Source: an uncultured Prevotella sp.
GTDB lineage: Bacteria; Bacteroidota; Bacteroidia; Bacteroidales; Bacteroidaceae
Length of the DNA: 33,552 nt
Assembly (NCBI GenBank): GCA_905234815.1
Contig: CAJOIX010000020.1
Location: 18,081 to 51,632 of the forward strand
Direction of reading: 5' to 3'
This document shows positions 1 through 7,630 of the stretch, in pieces. How positions within the stretch are numbered: the stretch's first letter is position 1; each line of letters begins with the position of its first letter. The position numbers and the translations under genes were made by a program. The notes beneath the pieces are model-generated. The model saw nothing but the letters and a program-made list of their open reading frames with translations. It was not told the origin of the DNA and did not search any database.

Positions 1-404
1 CCGCTGGGCTGGTGGTCAAAACGGATAGCACCATATTCCACATAGCCAGCCCCGCCGCGGTCAACGTCGTTGGTGATGATCATAGCGAAGTTCTTGAAGG
101 TGTTGGTGGCATTGGGGTTGATGTGCAAGTTAAACTGTGCATTCCACTTGGTTGCCTCGGGAATAACATAGTATTTTGAGAACTGTGCCCACCAGCCAGT
201 GCTGTAGTCTGTTGCACCGATGGTGTAAACATCGTCCATCATGCCAACCAGCGGCTCGTCTGTTTCTTCTTCTTCGCCGCCCATCTCAGAGAGCCAGTCG
301 GGAGAAGTCAGGTTATAGATGTCGCTTCCTTCGCAGGCTGTCAGCAAAAACATGCCGACAACTGCTGCGAAAAGGAATGACTTGAAATTATTTAGATATT
401 TCAT
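1..404 (-). CDS. Lipoprotein of the SusCD operon (3' part outside window)
   Basis: This is the N-terminal 134 residues of a gene that runs off the left edge. It opens with a type II signal peptide ending in a lipobox LLTAC, so Cys24 should be the lipidated residue. The next residues (EGSD) are acidic, which in Bacteroidetes often goes with export to the cell surface. An acidic linker (GGEEEETDE) precedes a domain rich in aromatic residues (STGWWAQFSKYYVIPE) and ending in VEYGAIRFDHQPS. It starts 37 bases after the SusD stop on the same strand, the usual place for a SusE/SusF-like or other surface glycan-binding protein. That role is inferred from position and lipoprotein nature; I do not recognise the fold with certainty. 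Confidence 0.75.
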   Translation of the reverse strand, partial: MKYLNNFKSFLFAAVVGMFLLTACEGSDIYNLTSPDWLSEMGGEEEETDEPLVGMMDDVYTIGATDYSTGWWAQFSKYYVIPEATKWNAQFNLHINPNATNTFKNFAMIITNDVDRGGAGYVEYGAIRFDHQPS

Positions 405-441
405 AATTGTATCTATTTTTCGGTTTTCAAGTTATTTGTGA

Positions 442-2211
442 TTAGAGATCAACTACAGGGTGAACAGACCAGCCGTTGCGAGTGAAATAGCTGGAGTTAT
501 CTTTGTTGTAGTTAGCAGAGTTACCCACGAGGTTGGGGTTCACTTCGAGTGTTCCCTGGTTGATGGGCAAGAACTCGTGTCCAGCAACGAAGGTGTCGAA
601 AGAGCTCTGTACGCCAGAACTACCATAGGTAACGGCTTCCTTGGCGCGGCTCTTGTCAGATGTTACGCGATAAGAGCTGTGTTCCTTCAATTGCTTCATA
701 CGGTCGTTGTCGTAGAAGAAGCCCCAGCGGAGCAGGTCGAAACCACGGCCGTATTCGCAACCGAATTCCTTCGGACGCTCTACGTTGGCAATCTGCTCGA
801 AGAGTTTGTCCTTGGTGGGGAAGTCAGCGAGTTGCAGATCTTCCAGATGGGCACGTCTACGTACTTTGTTGATCCAGTCGATGGCTTGCTGTGTAGGACC
901 ATTCACTTCGTTTTCGCACTCAGCAGCGCGGAGCAGAATGTCGGAGAAGCGAATCAAGCGGATGTTGATACCGCACTTCAGACCGACAACCACAGAAGAG
1001 TAGAGTCCAGTGCGCAGGTTGGTGTACTTGGCAATGGGCAGACCGCCGTTCTGTGTGTTGGTTACTACGTTTTCAGTAGAAGACATTTCTGAGCCGTAGC
1101 ACATATTGCCATACTCGAAGTTAGCCCAGTCGTCTTCGTAAGTACCAATGGTCCAATAGAGACGTGGATCGAGTTTGCCGTCGGTGGTGCGCTCTGCCTT
1201 ATAGAGGTGATAGAGCCAGGGAGCAGCCGAGAGGTCAGCCCAGCCACCGAAGTCGCCAGGACCGCAGTTAGACTCAACAGCGTGACCCTGAGAAGCATCC
1301 TTACTTACGTTCACTGGAGTCCATTCGTCGGTAGAACCCTGAGTGCCGTAGTCGAGGAACTGTACTTCAAAGAGGCTTTCGATGTTGTTCTCGTAAGCAG
1401 AACCTTCGCGGAAGTTGTCACCATAGTTGTCAACCAAGTCATAATGACCATATTGTCCGCCAATGATGTTCTTCAGCACGGTGAGTGCATCGCTGTACTT
1501 GTGGCGCTGCATCAGCACACGAGCGTAAAGACCGGCAGCCGAACCTTTGGTGGCACGACCTTTGGCCCATTCGCCGCCAGCATCACGTGAAGGCAGCAAC
1601 TCCATAGCGCTTTGCAGGTCAACTTCGATTTGATCCATTACGCGGTCGAACTGTGCCCATTCGTCAGCATCGCCGTCTTCCTTGTTAGGAGCATAGAGAC
1701 CCTGCAGGGTAGAGTAGTCGTGATAGCTGAGAATCAAAGCGGGGTTCTGATAATATACAGCAAGGTTGTAGTAAGCCAGTGAGCGGATGAAGAGTGCTTG
1801 TCCGTAAGCTCTCTGATAGCGCTCTGTTGCTGTACCGGTGTGTTCTTCGCACTTTGTGATTACGAAGTTACAGATGTTAATCACATAGTACCAGTCGCGC
1901 CAAGACCACTGGTTGATGTCGTCAGTGGTAGGATCGTTCCAGTTGTCGAAGGGCAGGTACCAAACCTGTGATGCGTTCCATACCTCGTCGCCGCGGGTCA
2001 TATCGATGGTGTAACCCACACGGGCGAAGGTACCTTCCATACGGATGTGGTGATAGCAAGCAATCACGGCATCCTCCAGGTCGTCAATCGTGTTGCCGAA
2101 GGTTCCTGTAGTAGGCTGGTTGGGGTTTTGCAATTCCAACTTGTCGCTGCAGGAGGTCAGCGTGCACATTCCCATAATCAGTAGGGCAAGTGACAATTTA
2201 TATATTTTCAT
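442..2211 (-). CDS. SusD/RagB family outer-membrane glycan-binding lipoprotein
   Basis: The 589-residue product is a SusD homolog, the surface lipoprotein lid that captures oligosaccharides over a SusC porin. Its signal peptide ends in the lipobox LTSC (Cys21), followed by SDKLELQNPNQPTTGTF, typical of SusD N-termini. The middle has the helical TPR-like region (QALFIRSLAYYNLAVYYQNP; AAGLYARVLMQ) and the C-terminal part has the family pattern RFSDILLRAAECENEV and ERPKEFGCEYGRGFDLLRWG. Length is within the usual 500-650 residues. It follows SusC by 39 bases and is almost surely co-transcribed. The glycan target cannot be read from the sequence because no glycoside hydrolase lies in the window. 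Confidence 0.96.
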   Translation of the reverse strand: MKIYKLSLALLIMGMCTLTSCSDKLELQNPNQPTTGTFGNTIDDLEDAVIACYHHIRMEGTFARVGYTIDMTRGDEVWNASQVWYLPFDNWNDPTTDDINQWSWRDWYYVINICNFVITKCEEHTGTATERYQRAYGQALFIRSLAYYNLAVYYQNPALILSYHDYSTLQGLYAPNKEDGDADEWAQFDRVMDQIEVDLQSAMELLPSRDAGGEWAKGRATKGSAAGLYARVLMQRHKYSDALTVLKNIIGGQYGHYDLVDNYGDNFREGSAYENNIESLFEVQFLDYGTQGSTDEWTPVNVSKDASQGHAVESNCGPGDFGGWADLSAAPWLYHLYKAERTTDGKLDPRLYWTIGTYEDDWANFEYGNMCYGSEMSSTENVVTNTQNGGLPIAKYTNLRTGLYSSVVVGLKCGINIRLIRFSDILLRAAECENEVNGPTQQAIDWINKVRRRAHLEDLQLADFPTKDKLFEQIANVERPKEFGCEYGRGFDLLRWGFFYDNDRMKQLKEHSSYRVTSDKSRAKEAVTYGSSGVQSSFDTFVAGHEFLPINQGTLEVNPNLVGNSANYNKDNSSYFTRNGWSVHPVVDL

Positions 2212-2250
2212 ATCTTAATTGCTTTATTTCGTTTTTCAACTTTTCTTTTA

Positions 2251-5200
2251 TTAGAATGTGAAGAGGATACCAGCCATGAAGCTACGTGCGCTTGGGTAAG
2301 AGCAGTAGTTGAAGCCTGGGGTGAAGGTTCCGCCTGCGAAGTCAACATTGTAGCCTTTATATTTAGTAAAGGTATAGAGGTTCTGTGTTGAGATATAGGC
2401 GCGTGCACCAGAGATGACACCCTTGAACAGTTTGTCGGGGAAGTTGTAGCCCAACTCGATGTTGGCAATCTTCCAGTAGGCAGCGTTCTGGATTTGGCGC
2501 TGGCTGAAGTAGTCGTTCCAGTGTTCACCTTCAGACTGATAGTATGTGCGTGGACGGTTGGAGATGTAGGTCAGACCATCGGCAGAGTAGCGGTTTGCTT
2601 CGAGCAGTGCTACGTCTTTGTTGGCAGGACCATAGCTTGAGTTCAAGCTGTTCCAGATGTCGTCGCTCACGTGGTAGTTGAGTGCACCGAAGGTAGAGAT
2701 GGCCAGGTCGAACTGCTTGTATTCCAGACGAGCGCTGATACCGAAGTTCACCTTAGGCAGACCGCTACCGAGCACAACGCGGTCGTCTTGGTTAATTTGA
2801 CCGTCGCCGTTCACGTCCTTATAGAGGCAGTCACCAATCTGTGCGCCGGTCTGCTTGGCGTGGTCGTCGAGGTCAGCTTGTGTGCGGGCAATACCTTCAT
2901 ATACATAACCGTAGAAGCGACCTACTTCAGCACCTACTTCGGTGATGTAGCCGCCAGTGATGTACGACTCAGTGCCGAAACCGAGTGAGGTAACCTTGTT
3001 CTTCAAGGTGCTCAAGTTGGCCGAGAGTTGATACTTCAGAGCGTGGTCGTTGTTACGATAAGTTGCAGAGAATTCGAAACCGCTGTTCTGCATAGAAGCG
3101 GCGTTCATTGTTACACTACCGTTTTGTACACCGGCGTTAGCGGGCACGGGTACACCGTAAAGCAGGTCGGTAGCTTTGTTCTTATACCATTCGGCAGTGA
3201 ATTCCAGACGGTTGTTGAACAGAGCGAGGTCAAGACCGATGTTGCTGGTAGATTTCTTTTCCCACGCGAGGTTGTTGTTCACGAAGGTTTCAATAGAAGT
3301 ACCGTTTACAACGCTGTTGCCGAAGCTATAGGTCATGTAGCCTGCGCGGTATGTTGCGAGGTAAGCGTATTCACCGATGTTCTCGTTACCGAGTTTACCA
3401 TAGCTGGCGCGGATCTTGAACATGTTTACGATGTCGTGGCTGATGGGGAAGAATTTTTCCTTATCGAAGCGCCAACCAACAGATACAGAGGGGAATGTGC
3501 CCCAACGGATGGCCTTGGTCAGACGCGAGCTACCGTCGCGACGGAGAACATAAGAGAAAAGGTATTTTCCATCGTAGTCGTAGTTGAAACGGCCGAGGAA
3601 AGAGGTAAGGGCGTGTTTGCCTTCCCATGTGTCGGCATCGCGGGTCTCAGCATTGTTAATCTGCAGATAGTAAGGCTCTGGGAAGTTTTTACCCCAAGCG
3701 TTGAGCAGGTGGGTGTTTTCTTCTTCGTAGGTGATACCACCGAGCAGATTTACGTGGTGCAGACCGAAGGTGCCATCGTAAGTAACGGTATTTTCAGCCA
3801 GGAAGTCAGAATAGGTGCGCTTGTTCTGTGTGAGTGTTTCGTTGCTCTTGGCCAGATATACGCGGCGGCTCTGAATCCAAGCAGGAATCCAGGTCTTATC
3901 CTGAGCGTTGGTTCTGCTGTAAGAGAGGTTGAGTTTGTAGTTGAGCTTGTGGTTCTTCGATTCAACACCAATCATCTTGAGGAGGTCAACATCGGCAGAA
4001 CCGGTTGCTACAACGCGGTCAACGATGGTGTTACGGGTCATCATGCTGTTTACCAGCAATGGGTTCGATGCCGAGATATCGCCATGGAGATCATCGTAGT
4101 AAACGCCGAAGCCGTAAGCATCGTAGTTGTATCCCTTGGCAGCGGGCACGCGGTCGTCGAGATACCAGGTCGATTCGTCGTAAGCCTTGATGGTAGGCTG
4201 CATCAGCAGTGTACCGCGGAGCACGTTGGTCACGTCGCCGTAAAGACCCTGTACATACTCGCTGGCATTTGACAGACCCATACCGTCTTGGTTAGAGTGA
4301 GAGTAAACCAGAGAGGTGTGGAACTTGATGAACTTGGTGTCCATGGTGTTGTTCACACGTGCGGTGAAACGCTCGTAGTTAGGACCAGCACCTTCGAGGG
4401 TACCTTGTTGGTTAAAGTAGTCGAGCGATACGTTGTAGGTATTGTTGGAACCACCACCACTGAGGTTGATGTTGTGGTTCTGGCGGATACCAGTCTTGAA
4501 TACTTCTTTAATCCAGTCGGTATTTGTGTTGTCAACGAAGTGATAGTGACCGTCGGCGCCGAGGCTGTAACCGCCTGCGAGCACGCTGCCAGAGTTGGCA
4601 TTGGCAATACCGAGGTAGTCGCTATACTGGTCAGCATTCATCACGCTATAAACATCGCTGGGAATCCAGTCCACACCAAAGTAGCCTTTGTAGTCAACCT
4701 TGAGGGGCTGTTCTTTCTTACCGCCTTTGGTGGTGATGATAACCACACCGTTGGCAGCACGCGAACCGTAGATAGCACCGGCCGATGCGTCTTTCAGCAC
4801 CTGGATGGTTTCGATATCGTTAGGCGAGAAGTCGCGGATGGTGGTACCCATGGGCACGCCGTCGATTACGTACAGAGGGGCTTGACTACCGAAAGTACCC
4901 AAACCGCGGATACGTACTGATGGGTCTGCACCAGGCTGTCCGTCGGAGGTAATCTGCACACCGGCTACTTTACCTTCGAGCATCGAAGAAATGTTCGAGT
5001 GGGATACACGCTTGAGTTCTTCGGCGTTCACAATAGACACAGAACCGGTCAGGTCAGCCTTCTTTTGTGTACCGTAACCTACAACCACCACTTGCTCCAG
5101 CAGGTTGTCGCCGGCTGTCATCTGAATGGTTTCAATTACGGAACGACCACGAACTGCGATTTCGCGATCTTGATAACCCAGATAGCTCACGATGAGCGTA

Positions 5201-5436
5201 GCGTTAGAGGCTACATCAATGGCAAAGTTACCATCAATGTCGGTTATTGCAACTGCGGAGCCTCCTTTTTCCTTGATGGTTGCACCCACCAGGGGATCTC
5301 CGAATTCATCAATAACCTGTCCGCTGACCTTAATAGTCTGCGGGGCCACAGATGCCATGGCAGGAACAGGTGTAAGCACAAGTCCTCCACCCATACACAG
5401 CATTAGCATCACAAAGAATAATGCTTTTTTTGACAT
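2251..5436 (-). CDS. SusC/RagA family TonB-dependent outer-membrane transporter
   Basis: This 1061-residue protein is the outer-membrane barrel that imports oligosaccharides captured by SusD, powered by TonB-ExbBD. I chose the ATG at 5436, which gives a clean signal peptide (MSKKALFFVMLMLCMGG... AMA-S). An upstream in-frame extension to 5517 would start inside the promoter. After the signal comes a carboxypeptidase-regulatory-like domain (about residues 32-105, with GQVIDEFGDPLVGATI), then a TonB-box-like segment (EQVVVVGYGTQKK), and the plug with the SusC signature (RIRGLGTFGSQAPLYVIDGVP; ASAGAIYGSRAANGVVIITTK). The rest is the beta barrel, ending with an aromatic residue (GILFTF) as expected for Bam-assembled barrels. 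It leads the operon SusC-SusD-lipoprotein. No ECF sigma/anti-sigma pair or hybrid two-component regulator lies beside it. Confidence 0.97.
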   Translation of the reverse strand: MSKKALFFVMLMLCMGGGLVLTPVPAMASVAPQTIKVSGQVIDEFGDPLVGATIKEKGGSAVAITDIDGNFAIDVASNATLIVSYLGYQDREIAVRGRSVIETIQMTAGDNLLEQVVVVGYGTQKKADLTGSVSIVNAEELKRVSHSNISSMLEGKVAGVQITSDGQPGADPSVRIRGLGTFGSQAPLYVIDGVPMGTTIRDFSPNDIETIQVLKDASAGAIYGSRAANGVVIITTKGGKKEQPLKVDYKGYFGVDWIPSDVYSVMNADQYSDYLGIANANSGSVLAGGYSLGADGHYHFVDNTNTDWIKEVFKTGIRQNHNINLSGGGSNNTYNVSLDYFNQQGTLEGAGPNYERFTARVNNTMDTKFIKFHTSLVYSHSNQDGMGLSNASEYVQGLYGDVTNVLRGTLLMQPTIKAYDESTWYLDDRVPAAKGYNYDAYGFGVYYDDLHGDISASNPLLVNSMMTRNTIVDRVVATGSADVDLLKMIGVESKNHKLNYKLNLSYSRTNAQDKTWIPAWIQSRRVYLAKSNETLTQNKRTYSDFLAENTVTYDGTFGLHHVNLLGGITYEEENTHLLNAWGKNFPEPYYLQINNAETRDADTWEGKHALTSFLGRFNYDYDGKYLFSYVLRRDGSSRLTKAIRWGTFPSVSVGWRFDKEKFFPISHDIVNMFKIRASYGKLGNENIGEYAYLATYRAGYMTYSFGNSVVNGTSIETFVNNNLAWEKKSTSNIGLDLALFNNRLEFTAEWYKNKATDLLYGVPVPANAGVQNGSVTMNAASMQNSGFEFSATYRNNDHALKYQLSANLSTLKNKVTSLGFGTESYITGGYITEVGAEVGRFYGYVYEGIARTQADLDDHAKQTGAQIGDCLYKDVNGDGQINQDDRVVLGSGLPKVNFGISARLEYKQFDLAISTFGALNYHVSDDIWNSLNSSYGPANKDVALLEANRYSADGLTYISNRPRTYYQSEGEHWNDYFSQRQIQNAAYWKIANIELGYNFPDKLFKGVISGARAYISTQNLYTFTKYKGYNVDFAGGTFTPGFNYCSYPSARSFMAGILFTF

Positions 5437-5486
5437 TTGATTTAGGTTTAAGTTAATATAAAGGTTAATGAAAAATGTACAACATG

Positions 5487-5518
5487 CAAAATTATTCTTA
5501 ATTTTTATTAATTGCAAC
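5487..5518 (-). promoter_or_regulatory. Promoter of the susCD operon
   Basis: On the minus strand GTTG (5518-5515) is followed after 20 bases by TAATTTTG (5494-5487), a full match to the Bacteroidetes -7 consensus TAnnTTTG with -33 spacing in the accepted range. It predicts a start of transcription near 5483 and a leader of roughly 45 bases, and excludes the ATG-less upstream extension of the SusC reading frame. Confidence 0.75.
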
Positions 5519-5683
5519 TTTTTTATATAATTTTTTAACTATTTGAAAAACTCACTGCTCTTTCTTTTTGTTTTGGGTTGAAAGACCGTGGTTGCGCTTA
5601 CTTGTCGTTTCACAATGATGCCCTTCCATATTTGAGCGCAGGAGAAAGTGTTTTCAGCGTTTTGAGTTGCTTGTTGACTGGTT

Positions 5684-6148
5684 TTATTGTTCTATTAGGT
5701 CTATTCTGAATTCTACCAGTCCGGCGGGTACTTTCACCTTGACGGTGTCGCCTTGTTTGCGTCCGACGAGTGCATCGCCAATGGGCGATTTGATGGAGAT
5801 TTTACCTTCGCTGGTGTTCGCCTCGTGTGGGCTTACGATGGTGAAAATCATCTGTGCGTTGTTGTTCAGGTTGGTGAGGTGCACTCTGCTGAGCAGTCTC
5901 ACTTTGTCGTTGTCGAGATTTGATGTGTCGATCACGCGGGCGTGTTCCAACACTCGTTGCAGAAATCCGATTCGCCCCATGATTCGTCCCTGCTCGCGTT
6001 TGGCGGCATGGTACTCAAAATTTTCGCTGAGGTCGCCCTGTGCGCGTGCCTCGCTGATGGCCTCGGTCACGCGTGGCAGTTCCACGGTTTCCAGCTGGCG
6101 GAGTTCGTTGGCTATTTTGTCGTAGCCTTCCTGTGAGAGGTATTCCAT
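5684..6148 (-). CDS. greA: Transcription elongation factor GreA
   Basis: GreA rescues backtracked RNA polymerase by stimulating cleavage of the nascent transcript. The 154-residue length is normal. The N-terminal coiled coil (residues 1-75) carries the tip motif GDLSENFEYHAAK, with the two acidic residues that coordinate the catalytic Mg2+ at about Asp39 and Glu42. The C-terminal FKBP-like domain contains the conserved ISIKSPIGDALVGRKQGD segment and ends VEFRIDLIEQ. It lies 108 bases after the C1B peptidase stop on the same strand and may be read from that promoter as well; I found no strong promoter of its own. Downstream is the SusC promoter region. Confidence 0.97.
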   Translation of the reverse strand: MEYLSQEGYDKIANELRQLETVELPRVTEAISEARAQGDLSENFEYHAAKREQGRIMGRIGFLQRVLEHARVIDTSNLDNDKVRLLSRVHLTNLNNNAQMIFTIVSPHEANTSEGKISIKSPIGDALVGRKQGDTVKVKVPAGLVEFRIDLIEQ

Positions 6149-6216
6149 AATATTAGTATAAGGTATCGCGTACGTGCACGCGTGTTCTTTTTTATATTTT
6201 TTAGATTCTTAAATCC

Positions 6217-6270
6217 TTACATTTTTTAATTTTTACATTCTTACATTTTTACATTTTTACATTTTTAAAT
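6217..6270 (-). repeat. AT-rich tandem AAAATGTA(A/G) repeats
   Basis: Read on the minus strand this stretch is a run of AAAAATGTA-type units, perfect near the peptidase end (three AAAATGTAA units with a 9-base step) and degenerating toward greA into AAAATTAAAAAATGTAAGG. The run begins inside the last codons of the C1B peptidase gene, whose final Leu-Lys-Met-stop is made of repeat sequence. Such short runs can vary in copy number by slippage. Confidence 0.8.
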
Positions 6271-7351
6271 TCGGTATAGCCTGTCGGTTGAGGAAAATGT
6301 AGGTGGTGTTCAGTGCGATGTAGTCGCGCGACATATACCATGTGCCTCCGTACATTCCGGTGCGTCCCCACGAATTTTTCACCATATAGTAGGGTTTTCC
6401 CTGTTCGTCGGTGGCGCGCCCGTAGATGAGCATCACGTGGTCGTAGGTGAATTGCCAGTTGTCCCATTGCGCTTGACGCAGTTCCTGTGAGGGTTGCAGG
6501 CCGTCGGGCAGCATGGCCAGTCCCGTGCGGGTGAAGTTACCGCTCACATCACCGCCCCAGCACACGGTGTAGCCGGCATCGAGCGCTTGGTCGAGCAGCG
6601 TCATCAGCGTGTCGATGGGAAGGTTGTAGCTGGGTTTCAACCGCCATTTGTACGGTGCTTCTATCACGAACCACTCGTAGAAGGGATGGTGCGTGAAACT
6701 GGTCAGACTCACATAGTTGTCGGCTTGCAGACCGAGCATTTTTGCAAATGATTGTGGGGTGTAGGTCTGGCCCTCATACTGGAATGTCTTGGGGCAGGGG
6801 CCGAGATATTGCTCAATGACGCTGTTCACGCTGTCGCGCCAGTGGGGCATGGGCTCATTGGCACCCTTGCGCACAATGTTGGCCACGGTGCGCTCCAGCC
6901 GCGGAAAGAATTCAGAGAAATTAGCCAGCGAGTCGCCGGTGAGCGAGCCGGGTGCGGCCATGGCTTCTTCGGGACAGATGCCGTGTCGGCTGATTACGTC
7001 GAGCACATCGTCGGCCGAGCCGCCTTCGGAAATCTGGCTGTAGCCGTGCATGCGCACGTAGTGGGTGGCACAGTCCATATAGTCTTTGCTCACCACAAAC
7101 ATTTCGCACAGGTCATACTCCTTGCCCGTCTGCCGGAGGAGTTCGCTCTCAAGGTATCCCAGTGTGGCGTAGGCCCAGCAGGTGCCGCTGCGGTATTGGT
7201 TCTTCACGCGGCTGATGGGATTTGCCTTCACGGTGGTGAAAGTCTTTTTGGCGGCCGATCCGATGGCCTGCTTCTGCAGGTGTTCCTGTGCAAGCATTGT
7301 TGCCGGCAAGATTATGCTGAGAAAGAGGAGCGTAATGATTCGGTGTTTCAT
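6257..7351 (-). CDS. Secreted C1B-family cysteine peptidase (bleomycin hydrolase/PepC-like)
   Basis: This 364-residue protein is a papain-fold peptidase of the C1B (aminopeptidase C/bleomycin hydrolase) type with a Sec signal peptide (MKHRIITLLFLSIILPATMLAQ), so it should act outside the cytoplasm. The active site is visible: oxyanion Gln and nucleophile Cys in NQYRSGTCWAY (Gln52, Cys58), His in YDHVMLIYG (about His305) and Asn in VKNSWG (about Asn326). I chose the ATG at 7351 because the upstream extension starts at a TTG inside the -7 promoter element. It is a paralog of the gene at 24746-25954 but lacks about 30 residues before TYDHVML. Whether it cuts as an aminopeptidase or endopeptidase cannot be told from sequence. 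Confidence 0.92.
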   Translation of the reverse strand: MKHRIITLLFLSIILPATMLAQEHLQKQAIGSAAKKTFTTVKANPISRVKNQYRSGTCWAYATLGYLESELLRQTGKEYDLCEMFVVSKDYMDCATHYVRMHGYSQISEGGSADDVLDVISRHGICPEEAMAAPGSLTGDSLANFSEFFPRLERTVANIVRKGANEPMPHWRDSVNSVIEQYLGPCPKTFQYEGQTYTPQSFAKMLGLQADNYVSLTSFTHHPFYEWFVIEAPYKWRLKPSYNLPIDTLMTLLDQALDAGYTVCWGGDVSGNFTRTGLAMLPDGLQPSQELRQAQWDNWQFTYDHVMLIYGRATDEQGKPYYMVKNSWGRTGMYGGTWYMSRDYIALNTTYIFLNRQAIPNLKM

Positions 7352-7375
7352 CAGTTGGTTTGGGTTAGCGATACG

Positions 7376-7383
7376 CAAAGGTA
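7376..7383 (-). promoter_or_regulatory. -7 promoter element of the C1B peptidase gene
   Basis: TACCTTTG on the minus strand is a perfect TAnnTTTG. No TTTG is seen at the -33 spacing, where the sequence is TATCGC. The implied transcript starts about 20 bases before the ATG at 7351, which settles the start codon. Confidence 0.6.
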
Positions 7384-7503
7384 ATAAATCTTTTTTTTTA
7401 TGCGATAGAGCTGCCCTGCAAAATTAGGTTTTATCGCGCTTCAACAGCCGTTTCCCGCTTCGCATTTCAGTACCTCGAAACGGTGGGTAAAACCGGCGTT
7501 TTC

Positions 7504-7586
7504 CAAAAGCTATGCTTTTGCCTTCCAAAAGGATAGCTTTTGCGTCCCGAAAGCATAGCTTTTGAAGGCCAAAAGGATAGCTTTTG
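7504..7586. repeat. Four-unit 22-bp-period palindrome array, copy 1
   Basis: Four 17-bp units begin at 7504, 7526, 7548 and 7570, an exact 22-bp step, with spacers CCTTC, CGTCC and AAGGC. Units are CAAAAGCTATGCTTTTG, CAAAAGGATAGCTTTTG (twice) and CGAAAGCATAGCTTTTG. Each is a near-palindrome; GCTATGC in unit 1 is the reverse complement of GCATAGC in unit 3. The array sits just beyond the terminator of the exchanger gene and upstream of the C1B peptidase promoter. The same design recurs at 21795 and 28053. Confidence 0.93.
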
Positions 7587-7596
7587 AAAATCGGGC

Positions 7597-7630
7597 AAAA
7601 AAAAGACGCCGTGAATTATTTCACGACGTT
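7597..7630 (-). terminator. Intrinsic terminator of the Lrp-exchanger operon
   Basis: On the minus strand AACGTCGTGAA pairs with TTCACGGCGTC (one G-U pair, one end mismatch) around a four-base loop, followed by eight T. The stop codon TAA of the exchanger gene (7618-7616) lies in the loop, so the hairpin forms partly from coding sequence. Confidence 0.88.

Noticed and set aside
460..1092. Open frame of 210 codons opposite susD
   Set aside because: Shadow of the SusD coding frame, with no start signals or domain.
3028..4272. Long open frame of 414 codons on the plus strand inside susC
   Set aside because: It is antisense to an unmistakable SusC gene and has no recognisable domain. The bias of SusC codon use creates it.
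5519..5683. Riboswitch or terminator between greA and the susC promoter
   Set aside because: No stem with a T run and no conserved aptamer pattern found on either strand.
6168..6185. Near-palindrome CGCGTACGTGCACGCG ahead of greA as an operator
   Set aside because: Only five base pairs of symmetric arm, a single occurrence and no promoter nearby to support it.
7504..7586. CRISPR array
   Set aside because: Spacers are only 5 bp, units are 17 bp and palindromic, and no cas gene is present in the window.
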